Shown here in pieces: positions 30,170 through 43,740 of a stretch of DNA of 64,000 nucleotides (positions are counted from its first letter, which is position 1; each line of letters starts with the position of its first letter). Source of the stretch: Leptoclinus maculatus (lineage: Eukaryota > Chordata > Actinopteri > Perciformes > Stichaeidae); NCBI GenBank assembly GCA_032191485.1, contig JAVDOI010000044.1:1070001-1134000 (forward strand), in the 5' to 3' direction. A program made the translations under genes and the position numbers. The notes under the pieces were generated by a model, which worked only from the letters and a program-made list of their open reading frames with translations, did no database searches and was not told the DNA's origin.

Positions 30170-31110
30170 CTGGTTTTAAACACTGCAAAGCTTAAGGCTG
30201 GTTTTAGTGTTTAAACCCAGCCTTAAGAAGTCGTCCTGCTGCTTGGATATTCTACCAACACACTTCAACAATATTTCAAACTGCATGACCACTGATCTTT
30301 TACAAATTGTAAACACTTCTCTCAGGTGTCTTCCCACCAGCCCTAAAAACTGCAGTTATTAAACCGCTCCTAAAGAAGGCTAATTTAATTGAAAAAGTGT
30401 TTTTTCAACAGCTGAACAACTTCTTGGCCGTAAATAACGTTTTCAACAACATCCACTTAAACACAGACAATGGCAGAACTTCAGTCTTAGTATTACTGGA
30501 TCTCAGTGCTGCATTCGACACGGTCGACCATGACATACTACTAGAAAGACTAAACATCTGGGTGGGACTCTCTGGCACAGCACTCAACTGGTTTGAATCC
30601 TACTTGAAGGACCGAGAATTCTTTGTGTCTGTAGCTAATTACACATCAGAGCTGACTAAAATGACATGTGGTGTTCCCCAAGGTTCAATACTGGGGCCTC
30701 TTCTGTTCAACATCTACATGCTTCCACTGGCTCAGATTATGGAAAACAACAAAGTGTGTTATCATAACTATGCAGACGACACACAAGTCTACATCACTAT
30801 ATCACATAGTGGACTATAATCCCATATAAGGGCTGGTAAATGCATTGAACAAATCAACAACTGGATGTGCCAGAACGTTCAATTAAACAAAGATCAAACA
30901 GAAGTAATTGTTTTTGGTACCAAGGACGAACGATTGAAAGTCAGCGCTCAGCTTCAATCACTGATGTTAAAAACCACAAACCAAGGCAGAACTCTAGGTG
31001 TAGTTATGGATTCAGACCTCAACCTGAACAGACATATCAAGACTATTACACAATCAGCCTCCTATCACCTGAAGAATATATCAAGGGTTAGAGGACTTTA
31101 TTAATTAACA
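30170..31110 (+). mobile_element. Non-LTR retrotransposon reverse-transcriptase remnant (L2/CR1/jockey-like)
   Basis: Starts in sequence resembling LQIVNTSL and AVIKPLLKKA, then jumps directly to FFQQLNNFL; the usual NNYRPISNLPF block between them is missing, so there is an internal deletion near 30390. It continues with VLLDLSAAFDTVDHDILLER (RT domain A, catalytic Asp), CGVPQGSILGPLLFNIYMLP (domain B), then YADDTQVYI (domain C, Y-A-D-D) near 30771. A stop after SHSGL at 30819 breaks the frame, and homologous coding (NWMCQNVQLNKDQTEVIVFG onward) resumes at 30862-31100. It is inactive. It differs from the LINE at 10.5 kb in sequence and position in the RT. Confidence 0.9.
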
Positions 31111-31312
31111 AATTAAATAGATCTACTAGTGATACTGAATTGTCCAGAGTGCATCTGGACAAACAGCCTCTTTCTATATATTTTACACATTATCTGTTAA
31201 AATCCTGTCAGAAAAGGTTCTGGAAGGGTTTGGTTTCTTTAGACTGAAAACACACAGTCCATGTTGAAATGAGGATGTAGTCTGGAGGCTCAGACGTGGG
31301 GCATTATCATGT

Positions 31313-31318
31313 TTTATT
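31313..31318 (-). terminator. Candidate MMD poly(A) signal
   Basis: TTTATT on the plus strand is AATAAA on the minus strand, 1.3 kb beyond the MMD stop and just outside the LINE remnant. The intervening DNA contains poly-G/poly-C tracts but no other gene. Confidence 0.4.
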
Positions 31319-32622
31319 GTCACATTAGAAAGGTCATACTCAGTATAGTGGGGGGGGGGGGGGGGCGGGGGGCATTCATGTACATTATGCAGCAGCACCA
31401 TTAACAACCAATGGAAAACACAAAATAGCAGCAGTTTTTTTTGTTTTTTCCCCCCTCCTGCAAAAGGCCAGGATCATTAAATCAACAGGACAAACATTAC
31501 AAAACACACAGTGGTTATTTAACCAGAGCCACAATTAAGAAATATGCACTCGTTCAGCTCCGCTAAGAGGAAAGTAACACGCGTTAGGAATCTGGAGCCA
31601 TGAAGCAAACGTACACAAGAGATGAGGTTTCTGCACCGATGGAAGGAGACTGGAAATGAAACACCGGACTACAGTACAACGCTCGAGCATGCTCACTCTA
31701 CTGTTCACATTAATAAGAAGAACTACTCTCTCCTTGTATTACCTGAAACGGATTTTCTCTCATTTAACTAAACCCCAGCCTCACCAGCCTCACCAGCAGG
31801 GGGCGCTAAATACTGCCCGAGGAGGAGCTGTGGATCCCTGATCCCTGAGGACTGCATGTGGACAGGAAGACAAAACATTGGTCCAAAACGTTTGTGTGGA
31901 TCAGACGGGTTCACAACGTAATCACTGTAAAAAGGAAATTACAAAAAGAATGGAAAAACTAAATAATCATTTCTTATCTGTCTACTGAGGAGGGCTGGGT
32001 TTAAACAGCATCAACACATGTTGATGCAGAGCACGAACAGCTGGTGTCAAATATCTGGTCAGACTCAGACTCCATCTTTGATCCGATACTTCCCGATTTA
32101 AATCTAATCGTCTCAACGACCCCCAGCCCTGCTCCTGATAACATCGGATTCTTAGCACCTCACTCCAATAATCCCCAGTGTTCAAATGGATGAACCCCCC
32201 CCCCCCCACCCCCAAAAAAAGAATCATCCAAATGTGGAATGTGACTTCCTTCAGAACGATACAAAACACTTTTGATCAAATCCCTCAAATACTGAATGTG
32301 CCACGGTTCATCGTAGAAAGTCTAATCCCCCCCCCCCCCCCCCCCCCTCACTGTCCAGTTGTACAAAACAGCTGTGAAAGTAGCTTTTAGTTCGTCAGGG
32401 AGACGCTGACTCATCACTCATCTGCCCCCCCCCGTTAGAAAACAGTAAACAATTCACGGTCATTATTTGAGTAAACTTTACGGCTGTCGCTGCAGCTCCA
32501 GCGGGCAGTTGAGGGAGTCGGTGTGCAGGCGGGGTTAAGAGGTGGAGAGACCGGCCATCGAGCCATATGTATATATATACATATATACATATACATATCC
32601 CCGCCCCCCCGAGGCCCCGTGG
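31319..32622 (-). other. Probable MMD 3' UTR
   Basis: No coding signal. It holds a G tract (31350-31372), C tracts (about 32327-32347) and CCAGCAGGGGGCGC at 31793-31806, a strong CTCF-like motif. Extent is inferred from the poly(A) signal. Confidence 0.4.
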
Positions 32623-35280
32623 TCACGACTGGAGGAGGGCTTCCGCGCTGGGGGCCTTGTAGAGGTATTTCCAGATGGCGTAGTAGTGCACGGCCGCCGC
32701 CAGCGCCACGAACACGTGCCAGATGGCGTGGGCGAAGGGGATGACGCCGTCGCTCTTGAAGAAGAACACGCCGAGGCAGTAGATCAGTCCGCCGCAGGCC
32801 AGCTCCTGAAGGCCCTCTGTGTTGCTCTGCAAGGAAGCACGAGACAAGGGAGCGAAAAGGAAAGGAGACGTCACTAAAACTCTCCCAGCTGTCTTTTGTT
32901 TACAATGGACTGATTCCCTCTGTGGACTGAGAAGTCTTTGGGACAAGAAGCGGTCTGAGGAGAAGTGTTTTAGATAGTCAGCTGTTTGTGAAGATGCAGG
33001 TGTTGCAAGGAGACTTAATATTCCTTTAAGGGCCCATAAGGCTGCTATGCTCATTACCACCACAAGAGGGCAGCAGAATCTCAAGAGATTCTACATGCTG
33101 AAGCTCGTTGTGTTCATCAAGGAGAGCAACTCCTGCAAAGCGTCATACAACCAATATTTCCACTTTGCACGACGCTAAAAATACAACATTTGTTGCAGAC
33201 TTAATGCCACAATGTGCTGCACGCGTAGATCACGCGTAGATCACTTTCTGATATTAATCACAATACGTTTATTAATAGAAGCGTTAAACTAGTCCTCCGC
33301 ATTCATAACACGTGTTGATCAGGAACATGCTAATGAAATGTGACTGTTAATATATTCATAAATGATAATATTACCATTGATGTCACGACTGACGCGGGGA
33401 GAAAACCCATCATCAAGTAGAAGGCCAGCTCAACAAGTTTGTACCTGCAGAGACAAACAGACGACGTGTTATGTGAAATATCAGCTTCTTCTTTCACCGG
33501 CTTTTTGTTGATCATGCGTTTGGTTTTCTTGGTTGTAAGGCTACAGTTGCATACGAGTGATAACAGACGTCTGAATTCCCAAACCTCACATAGGAACTCA
33601 CTTTTCATGATAGTTGAAGACATAAATGGTTCCAGCAGCAGCCATGAGCCACACAAACCAGCGCATGTGAGCTGCTAGAGGGCCCAGCTCACGCAGGTTC
33701 AACCTGAGGAGAAACCAGAAGAAGAGAACATGAGCGTCCATATCAGGCTTTTATTGAGGACTCCAGACCCTCCGAGTATGAAGTGTCCTCTGTGTGACGC
33801 TCACCACGGTGTGTAGGAGGCAGCGATGAAGAAATAGATGACCACTCTGTCACACATGTGGAAACATTGTTCCATGGACCTGAAACAAACAAACGGGTGA
33901 TTTCTTTACTTAAAGATGTGCAAAGCAGAAACATCTTTTCATGTTCTTAGGATCGACTATATCTATTGTCTGAGTCCTCTTTCACTGTATTTTTAACTTG
34001 TCCTGGCACACGAGACTGTTTCTGGTTTTCTGCGACCATGGTGGCTCGTCATCGTCGCGCTGCTTCCTCACCTCATGTGGCTCCTCTTCCAGGTGATGAT
34101 ATGAAACACAGTGGACACCAGGAAGAGGGCGCACAGGCTCATTCCGTACACCAAGGCCGTGATCCTCTCCCAGCCGTTGTCCGACAGACGGTGCAGCAGC
34201 GCCATGCCCACGACGGCCGGCACGATGAGGAACTACGCGGAACAAAACCATTAACACATCACAAGAGATATTCCAGCCGACTGCAATCATTTTAGAGCTA
34301 GAACTCTGAATATAAGACCGATTCATCTCCAGTAAAACATGAATCTAAGCCACTCACTGCATGGGTGTAGCAGTTTGCAGCGTGCTCATAGCAGGTGGGC
34401 TGGTAGCGGCAGTTAGCAGAGGCCCGTCTGTTCATGAACCTGAAACACACAAATACACAAATATCAACCCGGTGCAACTCCCAACGAGAACTGATTTATG
34501 GAGGTTATCTATATTACAAGAAAATAAACCCACACGGGTAAATGTTTAGTGGATATAAAGTGCGATAGGTAGATAATAATGACAAAAACAAACAACATAA
34601 GAGCTCTCAAGGTGTAGATAAGAAGTACGATACCAGAGAGAACAAATACTGGACTCTAATCTTTACCTAGAAACTAATTACAATAAGTGACTTGTAATAT
34701 GATTACTTTGATTTTAACCTGCTTGAGATGCAGTGACTTAACCCATATAATACATTTTATAACAAGTTAATAGTATATTCATAACTACACATTAGTTAAC
34801 TACTCCCGTGCTGACAAACTATACTAACTTGCATTTACCAAAACACACAGATAATACATTTAGTCATATTATAAAGAGAGAAAGTCAAAGAATCAAGAAC
34901 CTCTGCTATACTTATTGCTATTATTATTGTGAATTATCAAAAATTAATTTCCCATCAGTCTCCTTGATTTCAGGCTAGTTAAATACATTTGTATCGATCA
35001 TTATTATGTGAAAGTTGAAGCACAATCATCTTAAAAACTAAATTCCTTTTGTTCATATAATTAATATACCAGTATAGCTAAACACAGCAACTCGTGTTAT
35101 TTTAACGTGACGTGAGAATGAGTTCAACTAACTTTATTAGTTAATCACAACTGACACAATGACATGAGCGAGTGACGTCACACTAGAGATCTCTTTCTGA
35201 CAACCCCCAAAAAAACCATGATTTTATAAGTGAGATTTCTTGGATTTCACAAACCTCTGAAAGCTGTTCACTCTCTTCAT
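32623..35280 (-). CDS. mmd: Monocyte-to-macrophage differentiation-associated protein, PAQR family (7 coding exons, 239 aa)
   Basis: Complement of join 32623-32826, 33375-33444, 33602-33703, 33805-33879, 34072-34232, 34358-34439, 35255-35280; phases agree and the sum is 240 codons with stop. The start MKRVNSFQR fits the short first exon of MMD; its donor, AG|GTTTGT, is weak. The product has [20 protein letters not shown], then seven predicted membrane helices. PAQR-type motifs are STVFH (76-80) and AHAIWH (204-209), the His/Ser set thought to bind zinc in this fold. Mammalian MMD (238 aa) is a Golgi/late-endosome membrane protein linked to macrophage activation and ERK signalling. The last residues ([10 protein letters not shown]) differ from the mammalian tail. 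MMD2 is less likely because the N-terminus and the HLF-SMIM36 neighbours fit MMD. It is convergent with HLF. Confidence 0.95.
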
Positions 35281-35880
35281 TTCAGTGCCTTATTCACCAC
35301 AGGAAACAAAAATTAAATTAAAAAATATCAGCAAACAAAAGAGCTACAAAAGCCCTTCTTTACAAAAGAGAAGAATAAAACAATAACCCAGAAGGAAACG
35401 GACGTCCTAGCATTAGCTAGTATGCTAACGTGATGCTAATCATGAGCTAACTTTCACTACAGCTACAAGGCACCGGCAGCGTCAATACTCCAACTACAAA
35501 AGGCACCATTTTAGTCTTTTTCTTAATACCATTCTGTTACAAAATACTGGCTCACTGTCTCTTCTTCAAGCTGGAAATATTCCCATAAGCACCAGCCAGC
35601 AGCTGCCGGGACAAACCGAAAAAAGGACCCCCGCGAGCACCGTTCAATGACGGACAACTCCCACCCGCTGAGCCGCTCAACAGAAAATGTGATTTCTTTC
35701 TTCTTCTCTTCTTTTTGTGTGTGTGTGTGCCTCGCCGCCCAACCGGTGGCGAGATTTGAGTGACTTCTTCTTCTTTTTTTGAGGGTTATTGGCGGTTGGC
35801 AAACAATAAATTGGCGCATTACTGCCACCAACTGGTATGGAGTGTGGATCAGGATGTCTAGTATTTATAGTTTAGTATAC
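35281..35880 (-). promoter_or_regulatory. MMD 5' flank and probable promoter region
   Basis: This lies directly upstream of the MMD start codon on the minus strand. It has two ATTGGC boxes (inverted CCAAT) within a segment (about 35764-35855, TTATTGGCGGTTGGC and TACTGCCACCAACTGG) that resembles a dispersed fish repeat from memory. The transcription start cannot be placed. Confidence 0.35.
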
Positions 35881-35887
35881 AAAATCT

Positions 35888-36035
35888 AATTAAATCAAAT
35901 TAAATCAAATTAAATCAAATTAAATCAAATTAAATCAAATTAAATCAAATTAAATCAAATTAAATCAAATTAAATCAAATTAAATTAAATTAAATCAAAT
36001 TAAATCAAATTAAATCAAATTAAATCAAATTAAAT
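35888..36035. repeat. 10-bp tandem array of AAATTAAATC with phased A-tracts
   Basis: About 15 units of AAATTAAATC with one ATTAA variant. Each unit carries an AAATT tract, so A-tracts recur every 10 bp, close to the helical repeat. It lies about 0.6 kb upstream of the MMD start codon. Confidence 0.95.
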
Positions 36036-38040
36036 GAAATGAAATAAAATAACTGGTTTATATTTTCTTAATAATATTAGTTAGTCTAAGATATTGAAAT
36101 AATACAAGTGTTTAACTTAGTCTCGGCTCAATCAATTCAGATCATGAAATTGTTTTTGTCAAATTCTGTACATTGCACAGCATGTCCTGTTAAACACAGG
36201 TTATCTTATAAGAGGTTCCTCAATACAGACCGCCGATTGTGTCAGATAAACAGCTAAACCCACCATGAACCGAAACCAGCTAATGCTTTAACTCCAATTT
36301 ATCTTTTCTAAACGAAATATTTGACAGTTTTTCATACAGAAAGATGCCACAGACAGCTTCCTGCAGCAGGTATCATGGAGGACAACATGTATACATCTTG
36401 AGAGCTGTGTCAGACAAAGTGCCAAAGCCAGACAGCGAACTGCACAGACACAGACTCAACTCTGAAACAGCTCCGTTACGTAAGAGCACTGTAACTCAAC
36501 AGGGGGTTTATGTAAGACCAAAGTGCAATCCTCAGGCTTAATGAAGTTCATGTGGTTCTCTCGTGCTGCACACAACAAGAAAGAAACCAGATGAACCCTG
36601 CATGTTTTCTCTCACAAATGTTCAGACTTTTGGGCAACACTTTCTCTTGAATTACAAATAGTTACTTATGAAAAATAGGCCTCATATATATCAGAAAACC
36701 ATAGACAGATGGTGTAACTAGCCTATGAAATGAACGTGGTCTGGACCTTTGTGGTGCAGTTCCTGTTAGAGCGGAGAATGGGATTGATCCAGACAAAGAG
36801 AGAGCTCATTGTCTATACGTTGGCATTTTTTTGAAATAAAAGGACATCAGCAGAGACAACGGGAGGGGGTTTACCAGAGGCCACATGTCAGGACACACTG
36901 TCTCCTTGTTTCTGGCTCCGGTCTAACACCTCATTTTTTACTTTGTCCCTTAGAATGTTCACAGAAATCGGAGATCTCTGAGATCAATTAACCTCCTTGC
37001 ATTGATTCAGGATATCTTTATTAACTTCTTAAATCAACATGTTTGTGCTTTTCATTTGTACATTCTTTCAGTCTAACTGAAGTCAAACAATTGTTGCTCT
37101 TTATGCTCATATGACTTGTTAATTTATCATAGATAAACATAGATATCAGCCACTTCTCGTCCTCCTGCTGTAGTGGTTCAGGCTTTTCTTTTGGACTTGT
37201 CTGGGGCTGATTCTGAGCCTGTTTATTGAGTGCTTTTTAAATAAAAGTTCCCGGGGAGCGTTTGAAATTGCTGCCAGGCGGTTAAATGTCAGCGCTGAGC
37301 AACGACGTAGGAACAACTTCTGGAGTTAATCATGTCTCATCAGGCTCATACGTGAGGGGTCAGAGGTCAGACAGAATGACTCTAAACTTTCCCCCTCAGC
37401 TGCTCAGATGTCATATTTATCATTTCATACTGGGAACACAGACTGCGTCGGGTTAGTGTAACATCTTCACTCCTCCCAAGTCTCTGCTGGTCTTTGTAGG
37501 ACAAACACAAAGGTGAGAGTGACCTTATATAAAAGAGGCTTTACGTGACACGGGGGTTAAACTGCTTTATAATCGGTTTACTGTTTCATGCTCCAATGCG
37601 TCACCTGTAGTTCACCTTCTGGGAGGAAGCTGAGGAAATTCATACAGAGGAAAAATAAGAACATTGTCAATTGTCCGTCCCGACTCCCTTAGCGGTGACG
37701 ATAACAAACACAGAGATTCATTCATCTCTTGTGATGAACTTTAGTGGATCATAACATATTGGTTATGGAATAACCTGCAGATGTTGACGTGACAGAGGCC
37801 AAAGTGTGGCCTTCAACATATAGGTGCGGCTCGTTTTTACCCGAGCCAAACTGCTACTGAAGCAGTGTGTGTGTAGTGTGCAGCATTAACCAGCCGGTTA
37901 ATCAGCAGGAAGGAGTCAGCAGTCAACGACGGAATAAAACTATCAATGAAATAAAAGTTCATCATCGCAACCACAAGAGGGGCTTGAGCATGAATGAGAA
38001 CAGAGAATATGAGGCTGATGGGTCCAGCAGTGTGAGAGAT
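36036..38040. other. MMD-SMIM36 intergenic sequence, no gene found
   Basis: Frames are short and unrecognised. A TTACGTAA palindrome (PAR-bZIP core) sits at 36476-36483. Nothing else supportable. Confidence 0.4.
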
Positions 38041-38051
38041 GAGCTGTGGAC

Positions 38052-38054
<3 letters not shown>

Positions 38055-38117
<63 letters not shown>
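38055..38117. repeat. (AC)n microsatellite
   Basis: About 31 AC units followed by a few TC units. Confidence 0.95.
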
Positions 38118-38120
<3 letters not shown>

Positions 38121-38314
38121 CTCTACGGCGTCCCAAATCATAATCAACCTGTGTTTTATATTCATTATTGTCAATGAATAATAGATCAAACTTTTTCTCT
38201 CTCATTCATCAGATTGGTGAACTTAAATTAATACATTCATTTTACTAGATTCAACTTTTATTTTTTTATTTTAATATTATGAACACGAAAAACAAATAAA
38301 CATGAATGAACTAT

Positions 38315-38665
38315 CTTAGGGCCCCACCTCAGCCGGTGGTCTTTGCCGGTTGTTTGGAGCGTTGGGGAGCGGTTGGTGGATGAAGCGGTTTGGGGGAAAG
38401 GCCAGGTTGAGGGTCCACTGCGGCTCCCGGGCCTTGCAGGCCCCCAAGAAGCCCTCCTAAGGAGGCAGGGCTGCCTGCCCGTTGCGCAGGTCGTTGGAGC
38501 TGTGGCGAGTGTAGATTTGGTAGGCGTGGTGGAGACTAGGGTTAGACTTGGCTGAATGAGACGTGAATCCTGAGCATCGCAGGAAGCCGAAGAAGCAAGT
38601 AGGAACATGGATTCTAGGGTGCGTGCCGGGTGGCATCGAGAACGCACCCTCGACGGATGGGTGTC
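38315..38665. other. GC-rich island of unknown origin
   Basis: About 350 bp of clearly higher GC than the AT-rich flanks, with sharp edges (GGGCCCCACCTCAGCCGG at about 38319 and CTCGACGGATGGGTG at about 38649). On the minus strand one frame stays open at 38258-38647, and a second frame is open but for one TAG (reads include HHAYQIYTRHSSNDLRNGQ and LNLAFPPNRFIHQPLPNA). I recognise neither. It could be an old coding fragment, a retrocopy or part of an uncharacterised repeat. Confidence 0.4.
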
Positions 38666-39995
38666 GAATTTTACGATAAAAAGATTGTCAAATTCATCTT
38701 TGACTTTGTTTAGTGTGCATTTTTTCTGGCAAATGAATTACACTCAAAATACGAGTGTAGGGAGGAGGAGAGAGAGTCTACCGAACTCTCTTTTTGTCAC
38801 TATTAATCAGAAAATCATTCCCCATGTTTATATTAATATAATGTTGTATAAATCAGACTATGAGTGCTGTGTGAACAAACCCCTCTGTGTTAACCTTCAG
38901 AACACAGAGAGGAATGAAAGTGTAAAGTTTGGTGTATGTAAGAGCTGCTGAAGTGGAGATTTATGGATCAGAGTCTGAGAACAAACTCGTTTTAAAGATA
39001 CATTTTGTTAAATTATAGACATTTTGAAGACACTAGAGGTGAATAATTAACTAAATGTAATGTTTAATAAATATCATTCTGGTGAATTTAGAAGAAATCT
39101 ACATTCACAAGTAAACTAAGTAGTAAAATAAACACCTTAAAGTGTATTTATGATGTTTTTTCCCCTCTAGTCTGAACGATAGAAGCAAAATAGTCTCTAA
39201 ATTGAATGAAAAACAATGTTTTTGCCTGTGGTGTCGCCCTTTCAGTCGTTTTTAGCGCTGAGTATATAAAGATCTGTTACCCAGCCGCCACTACAACTTG
39301 TAATATATTTATTAACCATTTCATAAAGTATTATAATCATCAGTTGCAGCTTTATAACAGCCATCCAGATATTGTTTATAGACGGTTTAATTAACTATCA
39401 ATTTACCATTTATTAATGATGTTTACACTGTAAAAAAAGGCCACTTCAAAAATAAGTTAAAAACAACAAATACAAAGTGTTTCTGCTTTTAATAAGTAAA
39501 ACAAATCGGTCAGAAGAAGAAGTGAAAATGTGCTTAGTAAGAAGAAATAAGATGTGATATTTAGGCCTCTCAAGATGAAAAAGAGATCTTGAAATTAGCT
39601 GGTGAATCTGATATGAACGATGAGATATTTTACATGATGGACAAACATGCAAACAGCAGCGTGGCAGCTTCATCGAAGGCTGAACATCTACAGACGTCGT
39701 AGGTCAGGACCTCGATCTGAGGGCTTTCACCCATCAGTCTCTTTCTAACCCACAGCAGGAACATCACACTTCCTGGAGTTATGTAGGACGTTAACGTCCG
39801 TCCACACTTATCCAAATGTTAATCCCTGAATGGCACCCGATCAAGAGCGATGCAATCCATGCTGTTTTATCTGTTGTTGAAGAGGATTCAAACCCAAAGA
39901 TGTCAAGGTGTCAAGTATTTCCCTGGATTAAAGGTTCTTGTTTTCATGTTTGGATTATGAGACAATGCGACCCGACCACCACCTCTACGTTTCAA
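38666..39995. other. Intergenic sequence, no gene found
   Basis: AT-rich, without exon-like or RNA-like structure that I can support. Confidence 0.4.
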
Positions 39996-40019
39996 GATAC
40001 ACACACTTCATAGATGTTT

Positions 40020-40560
40020 AGCCTCTTTTTGTTGAGGCTTTGCATCTCTCTGTAGTTGATTTGTGTAACTTTGTAGGCTAATAGTTTTGCATGTTTTTGT
40101 AATTCTTTTGAGTCTCTTTGTAGTTGTTCTGTGTCTCTTTGTGGTTGTTTTGCCCGTTCATAGTCATTGTGAGCCTTTGCAGCAATTTTTGCATCTCTTT
40201 GTAGTCTTTTGTGTCTCTTTGTAGATGATTTATGTTTCTTTGTGTTCATTTTGTGTCTCTTTGTAGCTGTTCTGTGTCTCTTTGTGGTTGTTCTGTGTCT
40301 CCTTGTGGTCATTTTGTTTCCCTTTGTAGTTCATGTGTGTTTCTTTGTGGTCATTTTGTGTCTCTTTGTAGTTGTTCTGTTTATCTTTGTGGTTGTCGTG
40401 CCCCTTCTTAGTCATTGTGAGCCTCTTTGTGGTCTCTTTGCATCTCTTTATAGTCTTTTGAGTCTCTTTGTAGTTGTTTTATTTCTCTTTGTAATGTTTT
40501 TGAGTCTCTTTGTAGTTGTTCTGTATATGTTTTGTGGTCATTTCAGTCTCTTAGTGGTTG
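40020..40560. repeat. Degenerate 21-bp minisatellite
   Basis: Units of the form GTCTCTTTGTAGTTGTTCT recur about every 21 bp with frequent substitutions (TAGTTG, TGGTTG, TGGTCA). On the minus strand the period makes heptads such as YKETQND and HKETQNN in frame; on the plus strand a 149-codon frame at 40209-40658 is a by-product. No other evidence of coding. Confidence 0.85.
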
Positions 40561-41005
40561 GCACATGTCCCTTGTTGTCCCTTTTAGTGACACAGGCCCC
40601 GACACTTTGGCCTGTGCCCGGTCATCCATTCTTGTTTGTTCTCAAATGCCTCATTTAAAATCTAAAAAGAGCCACAGACATTAAGACTCTGATTAAGTTC
40701 TTCCTCTACTTCACCTCTCTGTGTGTTTTTGCCAACCCTTAATCCTAAAGCCTGTCTCTCAGCCCAACTCAACAGAACTTCCCTCTTTATTCCTTGTGCT
40801 TTACCAGTCGTGAGGGATTTCACATCCAAACACACAACACTTAAAGACACCGACACGTCAAACTCTCTCTTACCATGCACGACTGGTCCTGTGTAGGTAA
40901 AATCCTAGCATTGTCCCAGCGAGAAACAAAGAGATGTTAAAAAAGAAACGTACATGAAAAAAAAGAAAGTTGTGTATATACAAAGGTGAGTCCGACGAGT
41001 CTCGC
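40561..41005 (-). other. Probable SMIM36 3' flank
   Basis: Downstream of the SMIM36 stop on the minus strand. A candidate AATAAA (minus) is at 40786-40791, 215 bp past the stop. No other gene seen. Confidence 0.35.
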
Positions 41006-42623
<1,618 letters not shown>

Positions 42624-42785
42624 ATGGACCGTAGTTACTAAATGAACATCATGCTGTATTGAAGAAGACTTGAAACTAGAGATTGAGACCATAAACTCAT
42701 GTTTACAATGTTTACTGAGGTAATAAATCAAGAGAGAAGTAGAGTCATTTTCTCATAGACTTCTATACAATCAGAGGAGTCAGTA
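42624..42785 (-). repeat. Truncated dispersed repeat (R family) lacking the CTCF-like core
   Basis: Inverted copy of the 51630-51850 segment. It stops at CAATCAGAGGAGTC, exactly before the CCACCAGGGGGCG core seen in the other copies. Confidence 0.75.
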
Positions 42786-43732
42786 GCTTCAGCCATGTGG
42801 ACAAAATATGTACGTCATCAAAGACGTCAAAGCGCTTCTAAAGTTTCTGGTGAGAGCTACAGAGACGTTTTAAACTACATGATTGTATAAGCATGCACGA
42901 TTTAAAATGCAGGATTAAGGATCATTTGAGTCCTGGATCGTCCTGACGCTGGATGACAATATGTCGACAATATGTTACAAAAACAAAAACACTTCTTCCA
43001 GGTTTTGAATCTTTTGCAGCTGAAATCCTTGATAGTTGGCATCTTTACTCATAAACATATAAAAGCCAACAGGGCAGCACACTGTGGGGGTTTTCTCTCC
43101 CCAGCAAGAAGTATTCATAACATAAACAAAGGGAGCATGAAGTCGAGCACTAATCTGCTCTCTGCTCCGCAGCAGAACTCCGTTAGTCGTGATGTTTCCT
43201 GCCTGCTGTGCCTGTAGAAGCAGATGTGCAGATGTACAGCTGCAGAGCAGAGAGCGACCTCGCTCCTCTCCTCGCGTTAAGACTCTAATCCCTCTGCATG
43301 ACCCAGGCAACATCTGGAGGAGACAAAGTGCACGCTGTCAGCCACCATGACGGCATCATTTCCACTTTTTCCTTTTCATAACATGTCATTTGCTCATGAT
43401 GATTGATTGCCGAGGATTATCAGAAAGCTTTTATAATGCATCGGTGTGGATTAACCGTCTCCAGCGTTGATGTCATTTGGATGGTGGCTCATTCATTTTT
43501 TTTTAAAGTTGCTCTGGTGTCCGTAGAAGACAAAAATACATTTAAAAAACTGCCATAAAAATATGATCTTATTTTACACTTCTACTCAGTTAAATATTTA
43601 ACCAACATCCTGATCATAATAACTCAAATATTCATTCATTTTTAGAATTTGAAGCCTTTAAATGTCGGTTTGTTTACATGATGCCACTGTTGTTACTTCT
43701 CTTGCATATTCTTTTAACACTCTTCACCCTCT
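42786..43732. other. Intergenic sequence, no gene found
   Basis: No supported feature. The target-site copy of the fold-back element begins at 43733. Confidence 0.4.
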
Positions 43733-43740
43733 GTGGTTTT

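Noticed and set aside
38258..38647. 129-codon minus-strand frame as a gene
   Set aside because: No recognised domain or splice context; kept only as an island of unknown origin.
40209..40658. 149-codon plus-strand frame rich in FVVVLCLF
   Set aside because: Low-complexity translation of the 21-bp minisatellite.
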